In this document: piece after piece, positions 45,603 through 55,023 of the stretch
Numbering within the stretch: position 1 is the stretch's first letter
Layout of the letters: the number at the start of each line of letters is the position of its first letter
Assembly (NCBI GenBank): GCA_025330725.1
Contig: JAIWND010000008.1
Coordinates: 124,001 to 188,000 of the forward strand
Length of the DNA: 64,000 bases
Reading direction: 5' to 3'
From: Chlamydoabsidia padenii
Lineage: Eukaryota; Mucoromycota; Mucoromycetes; Mucorales; Cunninghamellaceae
Translations under genes and position numbers: made by a program
Notes under the pieces: model-generated
What the model saw: the letters and a program-made list of their open reading frames with translations, nothing else
Databases searched by the model: none
What the model was told of the DNA's origin: nothing

Positions 45603-48600
45603 AAGGTGAATCTGGGGCGTGCATGACAATTACAACTTCGAACTCACCTTCTACCCAGGCGGATACGATGGATACGATGGACTGTATCAAGAACAAGAAA
45701 CACGAATGGGAATCGAACAAAAGCCTCGACGAAACTGGATTAATCGCGGATATGGTTGTGGACACGATGGACCGTGCCACTGATAGTAACAAAAAAGAAA
45801 ATAATTGTGATGGGGAACATGACACAGAAGAGGAATTAATGGAAAATGAAGATAGTGAAATTATTTATCAATTAAATAAACGACAAACTAATTTACCCCT
45901 TTACCATATGCTGTGTAGTGACCATGACATAACGGCATTATTGGATACAGGAGCTTCTCATACTTATGTGCACCCAGATTTGGTGGTGGGATTGCCTTTG
46001 GAACCAGTGCGACGACAAACGGTGGAGGTAGCGAATGGCAAGAAAATGGTTATCAAGTATAAAGCACGGTTACGACTGAAGAAAGATACATGGTGCTGTA
46101 CAGTTGATGCGTATGTGTTAGAAACAAGATTTGATCTGATCCTCGGAATGGACTGGTTTAGACAAGAAAATCCTGTTCCTGAATGGCAATACGATGTGTG
46201 GAAACTGGTGGACACTCATGGGCGGACGGTGTTATTGACACCTATGCAAGATCGACAGCTTTACTACAAGAATCTGGATTACATCATGACCGAAAAACAA
46301 CTGGACCGAAGCTTGACCAACAACCAGATTGACAACTGCTGGTGTTTAACACTAACGACAGATGGTGGTAATGGTCCGACAGATTCCATAATTGAGCCTC
46401 TCCTTCAAGAATATAGTGATGTGTTTACAGACAAAATACCTGGTTTACCTCCGGATCGTGGTGTGGCCCATCTAATCGACACTGGTGATGCGCAACCGGT
46501 TCATCGGACACCTTACAAGATGTCTCCTCGGGAGTTAAAAGAACTGAAACGACAATTGGATGAACTCCTGGAATTACGACTGATACGGCCAAGTGTATCG
46601 CCTTGGGGTGCACCTGTGCTGTTTGTACGAAAGAAGGATGGGTCCCTCCGTATGTGTATCGACTACCGAGCTCTCAACCAAGTAACTCGACGCAATAAAC
46701 ACCCGTTACCCAGAATCGACGAATGTTTGGAGCAACTCTCTGGCGCCCGGTACTTCTCTAGTATTGACCTTAAAAGTGGGTATCACCAAGTACGAATACA
46801 TGAGGACGATATACCTAAGACGGCGTTTACGACTCGATACGGATCTTTCGAATTTGTGGTTTTACCTTTTGGGCTCACCAATGCTCCCCCTACCTTTCAA
46901 CGATTGATGAACAACATATTGGAAGATGCTCTGGATCAATATGCTCTGGTTTACTTGGACGACATACTTATTTACAGCAAAACGAAGGAAGAACATTTAC
47001 GACATGTGCAACTGGTGCTCGATAAATTACGTAAGGCCAGATTATATGCTAATATGAAAAAATGTACATTTCTACGGGATACCGTTACTTTTGTTGGATT
47101 TAAGGTATCAGCAGCTGGTATTCGCCCTTCGGATGACAAGTTAAAGGTGATCCAAGACTGGCCGGTGCCTAACAACGTGCAAGAGGTGCGTCAATTCCTT
47201 GGGTTGGCTTCTCATTATCGACGATTTGTTAAAGATTTCTCTTCAGTGGCTTCTCCATTATCGGACTTGACTAAAGGTGTTGGACCCAAACGGCGTGGAA
47301 TAACTTGGACCCCTGACTGTCAAAAAGCTTTCGACCAATTAAAGAACGCGTTGATAACAAGTCCGGTGTTGATGATGCCTCGTGATGACTCTTCTTTTGT
47401 AATCGACACAGATGCTTCGGATTATGGAATTGGTGCTGTACTACAACAATACGACGATGACGGCAAACTACACCCAGTGGCATTCGAGTCGAAGAAACTA
47501 TCAGCAGCAGAAACTAAGTACCCGGTGCAAGAACGCGAATTGTTGGCAATCCTTCATGCTTTACGAACCTGGCGATGTTTTGTGGATGGCAGACCTTTTG
47601 TGGTGCGCACGGACCATAACCCGCTTAAGTATTTACGAACTCAGATGACGCCCACTCCAAGATTGACGAGGTGGATGAACGAAATCGAATTGTACGACCC
47701 TACTATTGAATACAAACCTGGATCTCAACATGTGGTACCTGATGCTCTTTCTCGTGTGGTGGCAAGATACGACTCTTCTGGTGATAACTCTACTGTGGAT
47801 ATGCAACCTGACTTATTGTATGCAATGGACGATAAACAAGTGGCTCCTCAACTCAATCATCCGTCTGATTGGCCAGTTTACTATCTCTGCGATCAAGAAA
47901 CAGTACCTAGCGATGCCAAGGATAATCTCAACAAGCACAAACAGGATTACGTGGTGGAAGACGGTATAGTTATGAAAAAAGTAAAAACAGATGAACAGAT
48001 TAAGCTCGTGCCTTTTATTACCTATTCAGATCGTGCCAACTGGTTGCAAAAGTACCACGACGATCTTGGTCATCTTGGTGCCGCTACGGTATTGTCTCAT
48101 CTCAAATCAAGAATGTACTGGCAATCCATGGAAACTGATGTAATGAACTGGCTCAAGCAATGCCGGGAATGTCAAATCAACGGCCCTCAGCAACGATCAA
48201 GACATGGTGCTCCGATGAAACCCCTGCCGGTTCCTGCTCCTTTCTCTCGGTGGCATCTGGATTTTATTGGTGAACTCCCTCAGACAGCAAAAGGCAACAA
48301 GTGGTTACTGGTGGCAGTCGATTACTCTACTAACTGGCCGATTCTTCGTGCCTTACCCGAAGCTACTGGCGCGAACATTGCCAAGTTTATCTATGAAGAA
48401 ATCACTCTGCGATTCGGCTGTCCCGACGAAATCTTGACTGACCGTGGTGCAAACTTTATGTCCAAGATTATGGCAAACTATGTATCTCTCATGAAAACCC
48501 ATCACTCGTGTACTTCGGCTTTTCACCCTCGGACTAATGGCAAGGTAGAACGTCTCAATGGTATTATCAAATCTATGTTGCGCAAATATGTACAAGGTAA

Positions 48601-49210
48601 TATATACGAATGGGATAAATACTTACCCCGGGTAGAGTGGTCTTGTAGAACACGATATCACAGAACGACAAAAACAAGCCCTTTCTATTTGGTTTATGGT
48701 GTACACCCTCGACAACCTCCGGACGAATTTTGGCCAAATTTAATTCCTGAACGACAGCAAGACGAAACAACGATGGACGAGCTGGTAAATGCCTCGACAC
48801 CTCGACTACTGAAACTTCAACACAGGCGACAACAGGCGAAGGAACTTATGGAAAAGGAACAGGCAGCAGACAAGCAACGCTGGGACGATCAGGTTAAATC
48901 ACAACGGTTCGAAATAGGCGATTTTGTTTTAGTACGACACGAGAATCCTCTTGGTCTGGAACCTCGTTGGTTTGGTCCCTACAAGATAGACAGACGAAAC
49001 CTCGACAATGACATTTACTCACTCAAGGCATTGGACGGCGGCAAACCCTACAACTCTTGGGTACACACAGATAGACTCAAATTGGCTATTCCCAAGGATA
49101 CGATAGAATCTTCCTGGTATCACCCTGCTCACACTCGTGCTTTATTTCCTCAACCTGGTGATTTGACGGCTACAAGAATCGTGGTCGATTCTTCTCCCCG
49201 TGGGGAATGA
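45563..49210 (+). CDS. pol: Retrotransposon pol polyprotein (PR-RT-RH-IN)
   Basis: Open for 1215 codons from the ATG at 45563; probably made as a gag-pol fusion by -1 frameshifting, so that ATG may not be used. The aspartic protease has ALLDTGASHTYVHPDLV. Reverse transcriptase has SLRMCIDYRALNQVTRRNKH, FSSIDLKSGYHQVRI, VLPFGLTNAPPTFQRLMN and the YLDDILIYS active site. RNase H has FVIDTDASDYGIGAVLQQYD, ALRTWRCFV and VRTDHNPLKYL. The integrase zinc finger is H-H-C-C (LGHLGAATVLSHLKSRMYW ... CRECQ), and the DDE core has WHLDFIGELP, LTDRGANFM and HPRTNGKVERLNG. It finishes with a GPY/F-like module (PRWFGPYKID) and stops immediately before the 3' LTR. No chromodomain. Confidence 0.96.
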   Translation: MVEGFKRQGTLRLKGESGACMTITTSNSPSTQADTMDTMDCIKNKKHEWESNKSLDETGLIADMVVDTMDRATDSNKKENNCDGEHDTEEELMENEDSEIIYQLNKRQTNLPLYHMLCSDHDITALLDTGASHTYVHPDLVVGLPLEPVRRQTVEVANGKKMVIKYKARLRLKKDTWCCTVDAYVLETRFDLILGMDWFRQENPVPEWQYDVWKLVDTHGRTVLLTPMQDRQLYYKNLDYIMTEKQLDRSLTNNQIDNCWCLTLTTDGGNGPTDSIIEPLLQEYSDVFTDKIPGLPPDRGVAHLIDTGDAQPVHRTPYKMSPRELKELKRQLDELLELRLIRPSVSPWGAPVLFVRKKDGSLRMCIDYRALNQVTRRNKHPLPRIDECLEQLSGARYFSSIDLKSGYHQVRIHEDDIPKTAFTTRYGSFEFVVLPFGLTNAPPTFQRLMNNILEDALDQYALVYLDDILIYSKTKEEHLRHVQLVLDKLRKARLYANMKKCTFLRDTVTFVGFKVSAAGIRPSDDKLKVIQDWPVPNNVQEVRQFLGLASHYRRFVKDFSSVASPLSDLTKGVGPKRRGITWTPDCQKAFDQLKNALITSPVLMMPRDDSSFVIDTDASDYGIGAVLQQYDDDGKLHPVAFESKKLSAAETKYPVQERELLAILHALRTWRCFVDGRPFVVRTDHNPLKYLRTQMTPTPRLTRWMNEIELYDPTIEYKPGSQHVVPDALSRVVARYDSSGDNSTVDMQPDLLYAMDDKQVAPQLNHPSDWPVYYLCDQETVPSDAKDNLNKHKQDYVVEDGIVMKKVKTDEQIKLVPFITYSDRANWLQKYHDDLGHLGAATVLSHLKSRMYWQSMETDVMNWLKQCRECQINGPQQRSRHGAPMKPLPVPAPFSRWHLDFIGELPQTAKGNKWLLVAVDYSTNWPILRALPEATGANIAKFIYEEITLRFGCPDEILTDRGANFMSKIMANYVSLMKTHHSCTSAFHPRTNGKVERLNGIIKSMLRKYVQGNIYEWDKYLPRVEWSCRTRYHRTTKTSPFYLVYGVHPRQPPDEFWPNLIPERQQDETTMDELVNASTPRLLKLQHRRQQAKELMEKEQAADKQRWDDQVKSQRFEIGDFVLVRHENPLGLEPRWFGPYKIDRRNLDNDIYSLKALDGGKPYNSWVHTDRLKLAIPKDTIESSWYHPAHTRALFPQPGDLTATRIVVDSSPRGE
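45575..45622 (+). promoter_or_regulatory. Programmed -1 ribosomal frameshift signal (gag to pol)
   Basis: The heptamer T TTA AAA (45575-45581) sits in the gag frame, and a -1 slip yields TTT AAA in the pol frame. After a 6-nt spacer (45582-45587) a hairpin can form. GCACGC (45588-45593) pairs with GCGTGC (45617-45622), and CAGATT (45595-45600) pairs with AATCTG (45609-45614). The loop is 8 nt. The gag stop TAA (45600-45602) lies at the base of the loop. Pairing was checked by hand; function is inferred. Confidence 0.8.
49202..49207 (+). promoter_or_regulatory. Short polypurine tract
   Basis: GGGGAA just before the 3' LTR, overlapping the last pol codons; candidate plus-strand primer. It is shorter than usual. 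Confidence 0.4.
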
Positions 49211-49468
49211 TGTCGGAGATAAAAAGTGATTTTCTCTGGAAAATTAGATATCAATCTGGAAATTTCTTTTTGTCTCTTTCTCCTTTCTCTTCTTTCTCTT
49301 CTTTCTCTCTCGATAAATCTTTTAACATCTAGATGCTTCGATATAACCAATTCAGCCATAGACTCCGATAATAGAATAGTATATATATATGTAGACTTCA
49401 CTTTTAATAAAAACATTATTCTTCACCTGATATAAAAAAGGAATACTCGTCTTATAGTTCAAACGACA
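49211..49468 (+). repeat. 3' LTR
   Basis: 258 bp, reads the same as the 5' LTR throughout by visual comparison. Confidence 0.95.
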
Positions 49469-49503
49469 CCCGACAACGCCAAAAAGTTTAACCGACGCGA
49501 TCC

Positions 49504-49509
49504 AAAAAA
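49504..49509 (-). terminator. RNA polymerase III terminator of tRNA-Arg
   Basis: Six T residues on the transcribed strand, 6 bp after the tRNA 3' end. Confidence 0.75.
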
Positions 49510-49515
49510 TAGAAG

Positions 49516-49588
49516 TACCATCAATGGGACTCGAACCCACAATCTCCGGATTAGGAGTCCGATGCGTTATCCATTACGCTATGATGGC
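49516..49588 (-). tRNA. tRNA-Arg (anticodon CCT)
   Basis: 73 nt, no intron. The acceptor stem GCCATCA pairs with TGATGGT (first pair G-T), discriminator A. The D arm is GCGTAATGGATAACGC. The anticodon stem is TCGGA/TCCGG with loop CTCCTAA, giving anticodon CCT for the AGG codon. The T arm is GTGGG-TTCGAGT-CCCAT. All four stems form by hand folding. The A box and B box (GGTTCGAGTCC) are present. Confidence 0.93.
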
Positions 49589-49739
49589 TGACCTCGCTGT
49601 TTTAAACTAATGTGTTATATAAATCACAGTAGCGAAAAATCACGTGACCGCGGGGTATAAATGTGATTGGCTGATATATAGAAATTCTTTTTTTTTTCTT
49701 TTCCTTTTTCTTCTTTCTTCTTTCGTTTAGCAATCATCA

Positions 49740-50039
49740 ATGGCACAAAGCAATACGACAAACGACATTATTAACGACGACATTACAAAAGCGGAATACA
49801 AAGACTGCCTGCCATGTAAATTAACAGGTGCTGCTGCCTTTAGTGGACTTGGAGGATACGCATTACATGAAGCTTGGAAATTGAATAAGAAACCTGGGAA
49901 ATTAAACACGGCTGTTGGACTTGGTGTGGTTGGCGTGGGTAAGTTACTAGTATGATATAAAAATGGAAAAGGATAAAAGACTAATCTAATGATGGCATTA
50001 GTTTTTGTATCTGCAGGATTATATCGGTTGGCTTTATAA
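49740..50039 (+). CDS. DMAC1/DUF4536-like small mitochondrial membrane protein
   Basis: 73-aa protein, model join(49740..49938,50017..50039). After a hydrophilic start (MAQSNTTNDIINDDITKAEY) it has the family core KDCLPCKLTGAAAFSGLGGY with a CxxC pair and a Gly-rich hydrophobic helix. A second helix (LNTAVGLGVVGVGLYRLAL) follows. In animals DMAC1/TMEM261 helps assemble the distal membrane arm of respiratory complex I. The family match rests on the DCLPC-TG--A--GLGGY pattern and size, so the exact role is inference. Two helices and the short loop suggest an inner-membrane hairpin. Confidence 0.75.
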
Positions 50040-50705
50040 AAGTAATGTGGATAACGATGGGTGGGAGGGGCCCTTTTATAAACTCTGTTAGACTGAATGA
50101 TAGATAATTATGTAAATAGTTGCTTATGGGCTCATTTATGTATGCGTATATTGATTTTATATATGTTAATAATAAACAATGTGCATTGATGTGTTGTAAT
50201 AATGTGTATCTGTGTGTGGATGATGCTGGGACGACATTTTAGGCTAATTGGCTGAAATGGAATTCCCGACATTTCAAAAAGGTTTTTTTTTTTTTTTGTA
50301 CTGTGTCTCCTTCTTTTACTCCCTTTCCTCCCTTTTTTTTTTTTTATTACTTTCTGTCCTTGACATCTCTTAATATCTTTTTCCCCTTCTTCTTCTTCTT
50401 CTTCTTCTTCTTCTTCTTCTATTATATATTTATCCTCTTACTCTACTTCATTCCTTTTTATCTTCATCATAAAAAACATATACCTTTCTTTCTTTTTTTT
50501 TTTTTTTTCTTGAAAAACTCCCAAACATATTTATCCCCAGTAAATACAATACTTTTCATCTAAAAACAAAAACACAAAAACACAAACACACTCTTTTATA
50601 AATACACTCATTTCTACTCTTCTCTTTACTTCTTTGAATCTATACCCTTGATTCCTATCAGTCCTCTCATTCCATACACGCTTGACACTATTTTATACAT
50701 ACACG
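50040..50705. other. Intergenic with long pyrimidine-rich leader
   Basis: Contains GGAATTCCCGACATTTCAAA near 50259 (altered motif), a (TTC)n repeat at 50390-50420, T runs and an A/C-rich leader up to the ATG at 50706. Open frames here are low-complexity artefacts. Confidence 0.5.
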
Positions 50706-51880
50706 ATGGAACCAACAACCACTGACAAGAAAATGAAACGTAGCAGCATGCTTGCCTATGTACCTGTGCATCGACGTAACGATGGCCCTGATATTAGTCT
50801 TCGACCCAATCAACAACGATACTCTATTGATGGACAAGGCAACAACAAGCGCAACTCTTTTAATCAAGATGTTTTTAACAACAACAACAACAATGGTATG
50901 CGATACAGTTCTGATTTTACGGTGGGAAACAATCGATCAACACAACGTCAATCACAACCACAACAACTTCGTGGATGGCGTAAGGGGCAACAACACAATA
51001 ATGGCAGTAGCGGGGGCTCAGTAGAAGAAGAAGATTATTCAGAAGACAACAGCTTCCCTTCCACACCTGCTCTTCACCATCGTTATTCTGATTATCATAA
51101 TAACAACTCATTCGACCCGAAAATGGAAAAACTTGGTGCCATGTTGGAATCCTTGTCTCATGGTGATCGACATAATCCTGCTCATGAAGATTGGGACGAT
51201 CTTTTACGCCAATACGATCGCTCGGATGAAGAAGCTGCTATTTTGGCCAGAAAAAACAAACGGGCAAGTAGGATTATGGATCCTTTTAATGAACCTCCAG
51301 GTAAATGGGATACGAAGAGGGGTGGGGAAAAGTGGTTTTAATATATATATATCTGGACTAATTCTCTTTATTGTTTGTGATTTAGCTCAAGTGCCTGTGG
51401 TGGATGAACCTACGGTGATATTGGATTGTCGTGATTTCCCGAAATCATTCAAGACCCATCATCTTCATGATATCTTTCGGGAATATGAAAACATTCGTGG
51501 TGGCTACCGAATCAAATGGATGGACGATACCCGTGCTTTGATTATCTTTGAACATCCTGCTACTGGTAAGTCGATATAAAAAGGTTGGTAACTTGGGACA
51601 GGAACTAATCAAAGGGTCTTGTTTTTTTTTTTTTTTTTAATAGCCAAGAAAGCTTATATCGATAATGTTACTAATGCTTATGCTAAAATTCGTCCCTATG
51701 AAGGTCCTACTGACTTTTTGTCACGTAAGTATAGATCAATCTTTGGTAATATGGTATGTATAACATCAATCTCACTCGTCTACTTTTTTTGATATAGCCA
51801 CAAGCACTCAAACGAATCGCCGATCTGTGAACTATGACATGAAACGACAAAGCGGAATCATATCGAAACCTTTGAAATGA
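50706..51880 (+). CDS. R3HCC1-like protein (C-terminal RNA-recognition-like module)
   Basis: 312 aa, model join(50706..51300,51386..51565,51644..51724,51798..51880). The N-terminal half is disordered, Asn/Gln/Ser-rich, with a YVPVHRR motif (SMLAYVPVHRRNDGPDISLR). An acidic-aromatic segment (AHEDWDDLLRQYDRSDEEAA) follows. The C-terminal module reads VVDEPTVILDCRDFPKSFKT, HDIFREYENIRGGYRIKWMD and DTRALIIFEHPATAKKAYID. This is the pattern of R3HCC1/R3HCC1L and related fungal proteins: a degenerate RRM-like fold with KW-DD--AL--F. The R3H domain itself is not evident. Molecular role unknown; RNA binding is an inference. Confidence 0.72.
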
Positions 51881-52577
51881 ACACATGGATGGATTGGGGC
51901 GTATAGGTTTAGTTAGCAAATAGTTTACTTGTAGGGTATATGTTGTTTTAGTACTGCGTGAATTTTTTTAAGGTTGTTAATGTGGAATAAAATTGATTAT
52001 GCTTGTTTTGATCTTATAGACAGAAGTATGACTTTGGGTTGTTAGTTGATAGACTTCATCCCGGGCAATGGATGACGCCTAGTGGGTTTTTATTCTATTT
52101 TATTTCATTGTCTAATGTTGTATGATCTTTTTTTCATCTGGACTTGTTGCAATGGTAGAAAAGTAAACCTAATAGTTGCGTATAGTGTTTGAAGATACCG
52201 TACCCCTGATCTTGTTGCCATTGACAAAAAGACCTTGATCCTGTTACTGGCATATTCAAATCCCGACATAACGTGGCCAATGTTTCACAACAGTGGCCCT
52301 TTTTTTAATTGACAACCCCCCCTCGCCCAAACAAAAACATTGAATACCCAAATTAATTACATGATGGATAAAGACAGCCCATGGCAAAAAAAAGACATCA
52401 AGACAAAGACATGATACAAATCTAATGGTTTCATTTTATTTCTAAAAGATTATGTGATATAAATGAGGAGTAAGGTGGTTGTGATAATATAAAATGATAC
52501 AATAGAATAAAGGAGTAGATACAATAATGTAAAGGTGAGAGAGTCTAACATCTAAAGAATATTGGATTCTATACTAT
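51881..52577. other. Convergent 3' intergenic region
   Basis: Between the R3HCC1-like gene and CYC1. AATAAAA near 51987. It contains the motif at 52255 but no gene I can support. Confidence 0.4.
52255..52267 (+). promoter_or_regulatory. TTCAAATCCCGAC motif
   Basis: Lies in a convergent gap, over 300 bp from either gene end. Confidence 0.3.
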
Positions 52578-52977
52578 TTAACAGACTTCCTTCATATGGG
52601 CAACAACATCGGCACGATCCTTGGGCTATAAGTGATGAGAGTAAAATAAAAATAATAAAGTGAGTATACATATCCAATTATCTAGATCAACCCCATCCCG
52701 ATCTTACCTTCTTGAAACCAGCAAAGGCCATCTTGGTACCAGGAATGTACTTCTTGGGGTTTTCGAGGTAATCGAACAAAGTTTCTTCATTCCAGGTAAC
52801 ACCCTTGTTCACGTTAGCAGCAGTGTAAGAGAAACCAGCAGCTTGACCAGACTTGCGTCCAAAGACACCGTGCAAGTTAGGACCAACCTTGTGGGCACCA
52901 CCTTCTTCGACGGTGTGGCATTGAGCACATCGAGTCTTGAAGAGCTTGGCACCAGCAGTAGCGTTTCCTTCGACCAT
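52578..52977 (-). CDS. CYC1: Cytochrome c
   Basis: Soluble electron carrier between complexes III and IV in the mitochondrial intermembrane space. Model complement(join(52578..52625,52708..52977)), 105 aa. It starts [20 protein letters not shown] with the haem site CAQCH. It contains [20 protein letters not shown] (axial-region PNL and GRKSG), [40 protein letters not shown] with the axial Met in GTKMAF, and ends [15 protein letters not shown]. One 82-nt intron falls between codons. The single gene has no cleaved presequence, as expected for the family. Confidence 0.97.
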
Positions 52978-53575
52978 GTTGATTAATGTATGTAAGAGTG
53001 GGGGGTTAAAAAGTAGAGAAAAAAGAAAAAAAGAAGTAAAAAAAGGGGAATCCCCAAAAAAGTTTTTTATATATGGCAGGCCCAATCCCACTAAAAAAAA
53101 ATAAAAGCCTCCCGATTCCCCTTCTCGGATCTAATTCATACCCCGCCGACCCTGGTTTAGAAGCCAGGGGGGTGTCAGATTTTGACCCTGCTCATTGGTC
53201 TTTTTGGGATGATCGAACTTTCTTTCTTGTACATTGGAGTTTAACCTGAATCCAAGTATTTCAAAGGTATGTGATAGGAATGTGGGGAGTTTCTCTCTCT
53301 CTCTTTTTTTTTTTTTCTTTTTTCTTTTTCCTTCAAGATGTTCTACTTCAATGAATCAAAGCCACTACCCCATTGGTTGTTTGGTTTTCAAAGTCTTCCC
53401 GATAGAGTAGGCGGCGACTGAATTAAACCAAACTTGAGAAATCCTTGTAACACCATTGTCTGTGCGGATTGATAGTTCACGAATACATTCTACAACATCG
53501 CAGTACAATGTTTTAAGAGAAAGATAAGTGATATGCTACCAACTGACATTAACATCAGGAACAGAGCGGGGTTTT

Positions 53576-53586
53576 CCGGGGTTTAA
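53576..53586 (-). promoter_or_regulatory. TTTAAACCCCG motif
   Basis: Mid-way between CYC1 and GCV3, preceded by a second GCGGGG. Confidence 0.35.
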
Positions 53587-53920
53587 ATTTATGCATATAT
53601 CATATTTATTCTTGTTATCGTTAGAAGCAAGTAATGAAGAGGAATTGATATGCGATTATGCCATTGAACTAGAGACTCGATATTGGATCATATCATGACA
53701 CTTTAATGCCTATTGATCTCCGAGTCAAAAACATATCCAGTCAGGATGACCAACTTGAAACGAGGTATGAAGTTAAAGAGGGTTTTATAAAAGAAAAGGG
53801 GGTGATGATGATGATGATGAACTATTTGGAAAGATAACTTGATGTTTATGGTAATTATCATTATCAACATGCCTGACCTTTGGTGAAAGGGAGAGGGAGA
53901 AAGATAGATGGATGAGCAAT

Positions 53921-53933
53921 TTCAAATGCCGAC
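53921..53933 (+). promoter_or_regulatory. TTCAAATGCCGAC motif upstream of GCV3
   Basis: 140-152 bp before the GCV3 ATG; one substitution in the CCCG half. Confidence 0.4.
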
Positions 53934-54072
53934 ATCTTGAACTTTGATTTTTTTTTATGGCAATGCAAATCGACTCGGTGGAGTAGGTATATAAAATAAA
54001 TTTTTAGCTGGGGGGTTAACAGTGTTTTTCTTTCACCTTCCCCACTCTCCCTTCATACCTTTTTTTATTATA

Positions 54073-54776
54073 ATGGCTCTTCGTGTTTTGACTTCAAGCG
54101 TCTTCCGCCCCTATGCTCCTGTGATTCGCAACACTGCTACTTTGGCTGCCATCCGTACTTATGCTAGTAAGTAATTACCTTTTTAAACCATCACGGAACA
54201 TACACTCATCTCTCTCTCTCTTTTTTTTTTTTTATTTGTTTAATTCAGCCAAGAAATATACCACTGACCATGAATGGATCTCTATTGACAATGGTGTTGG
54301 TACTATTGGTATCACTGACTATGCCCAAAAGGCTTTGGGTGATGTTGTGTTTGTTGAATCCCCTTCTGTTGGCTCCAACGTTGACAAGCAAGGTAAGACA
54401 AAAAAAAAACAAAAATGGAGGTTAAATGGAACTGTCTGCTTATGATTTGAATACTTTTATTATAGATCAAATTGGTGCTGTTGAATCTGTCAAGGCTGCT
54501 AGTGATATCTATTCCCCCGTTACTGGTGAGGTAGTTGATGTGAATGAAGCTTTGGCTGATGAACCTTCATTGATCAACTCTAGCCCTGAAGATGAAGGTA
54601 ATTAGTGTTATATAGTAGAATAGTATGTATTACTGGAAAGGGAACATGAATCACTGAATGTGTTATGTGTTGTAGGTTGGTTGGCCAAGATCAAGATCGC
54701 CGATCCCGAAGAATTGTCTGGTCTGATGGATGAAAAGGCTTACGCTGCTCATTGTGATTCTGCTGATGAACACTAG
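54073..54776 (+). CDS. GCV3: Glycine cleavage system H protein, mitochondrial
   Basis: Lipoyl carrier that shuttles the methylamine group between P, T and L proteins. Model join(54073..54166,54249..54392,54466..54597,54676..54776), 156 aa. A mitochondrial presequence ([20 protein letters not shown]) leads to the mature start [20 protein letters not shown]. The core continues [20 protein letters not shown] and the lipoyl-Lys site [20 protein letters not shown], then [20 protein letters not shown]. The end is [15 protein letters not shown]. All motifs and length fit. The three introns all interrupt codons after their first base. Confidence 0.96.
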
Positions 54777-55023
54777 ATTTGTTTAGTTATAGATTGTTGG
54801 TTGTTATTATAAATAAAAAATATTGTATCTTGTTTGTAAATCTTGGGATGATCTAGTCATACATTTTGGTGGCATAACAAAAGTTCGAGGAGGGGGGCAG
54901 GCGGAGTTTTTTCTTCTAGTGAAAAGAAGGAAAAAAAAGGCTCACTTTTTTTACTGTCTCTCTTCTTTCATCCTTTTTTTACTCCATTACCCGATTTATC
55001 TTCCCTATATTTTATATGCGTAC
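54777..55023. other. Short intergenic region before calpain-7
   Basis: AATAAAA near 54812 likely ends the GCV3 transcript; nothing else seen. Confidence 0.4.

Larger units (their letters stand above)
44461..49472 (+). mobile_element. Intact Ty3/gypsy LTR retrotransposon with CCCG target duplication
   Basis: Two 258-bp LTRs (44465-44722 and 49211-49468) that look identical base for base enclose gag and pol. CCCG is found immediately outside each end (44461-44464 and 49469-49472), consistent with a 4-bp target-site duplication. Pol order is protease, reverse transcriptase, RNase H, integrase, which defines Ty3/gypsy. All frames are open, so the copy is probably young and may be active. The integrase lacks a C-terminal chromodomain. 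Insertion is 44 bp from a tRNA-Arg gene (tRNA end 49516). Confidence 0.95.
52978..54072. other. Divergent intergenic region (CYC1 / GCV3), about 1.1 kb
   Basis: Contains TTCATACCCCGCC near 53135 (about 160 bp upstream of CYC1), CGGGGTTTAAA at 53576-53586, a GAT repeat near 53808 and the motif at 53921. No gene recognised. Regulation in both directions is likely. Confidence 0.45.

Noticed and set aside
50303..50563. Open frame rich in Phe/Leu/Ile
   Set aside because: Produced by T-rich and TTC-repeat leader sequence; no splice context and no domain.
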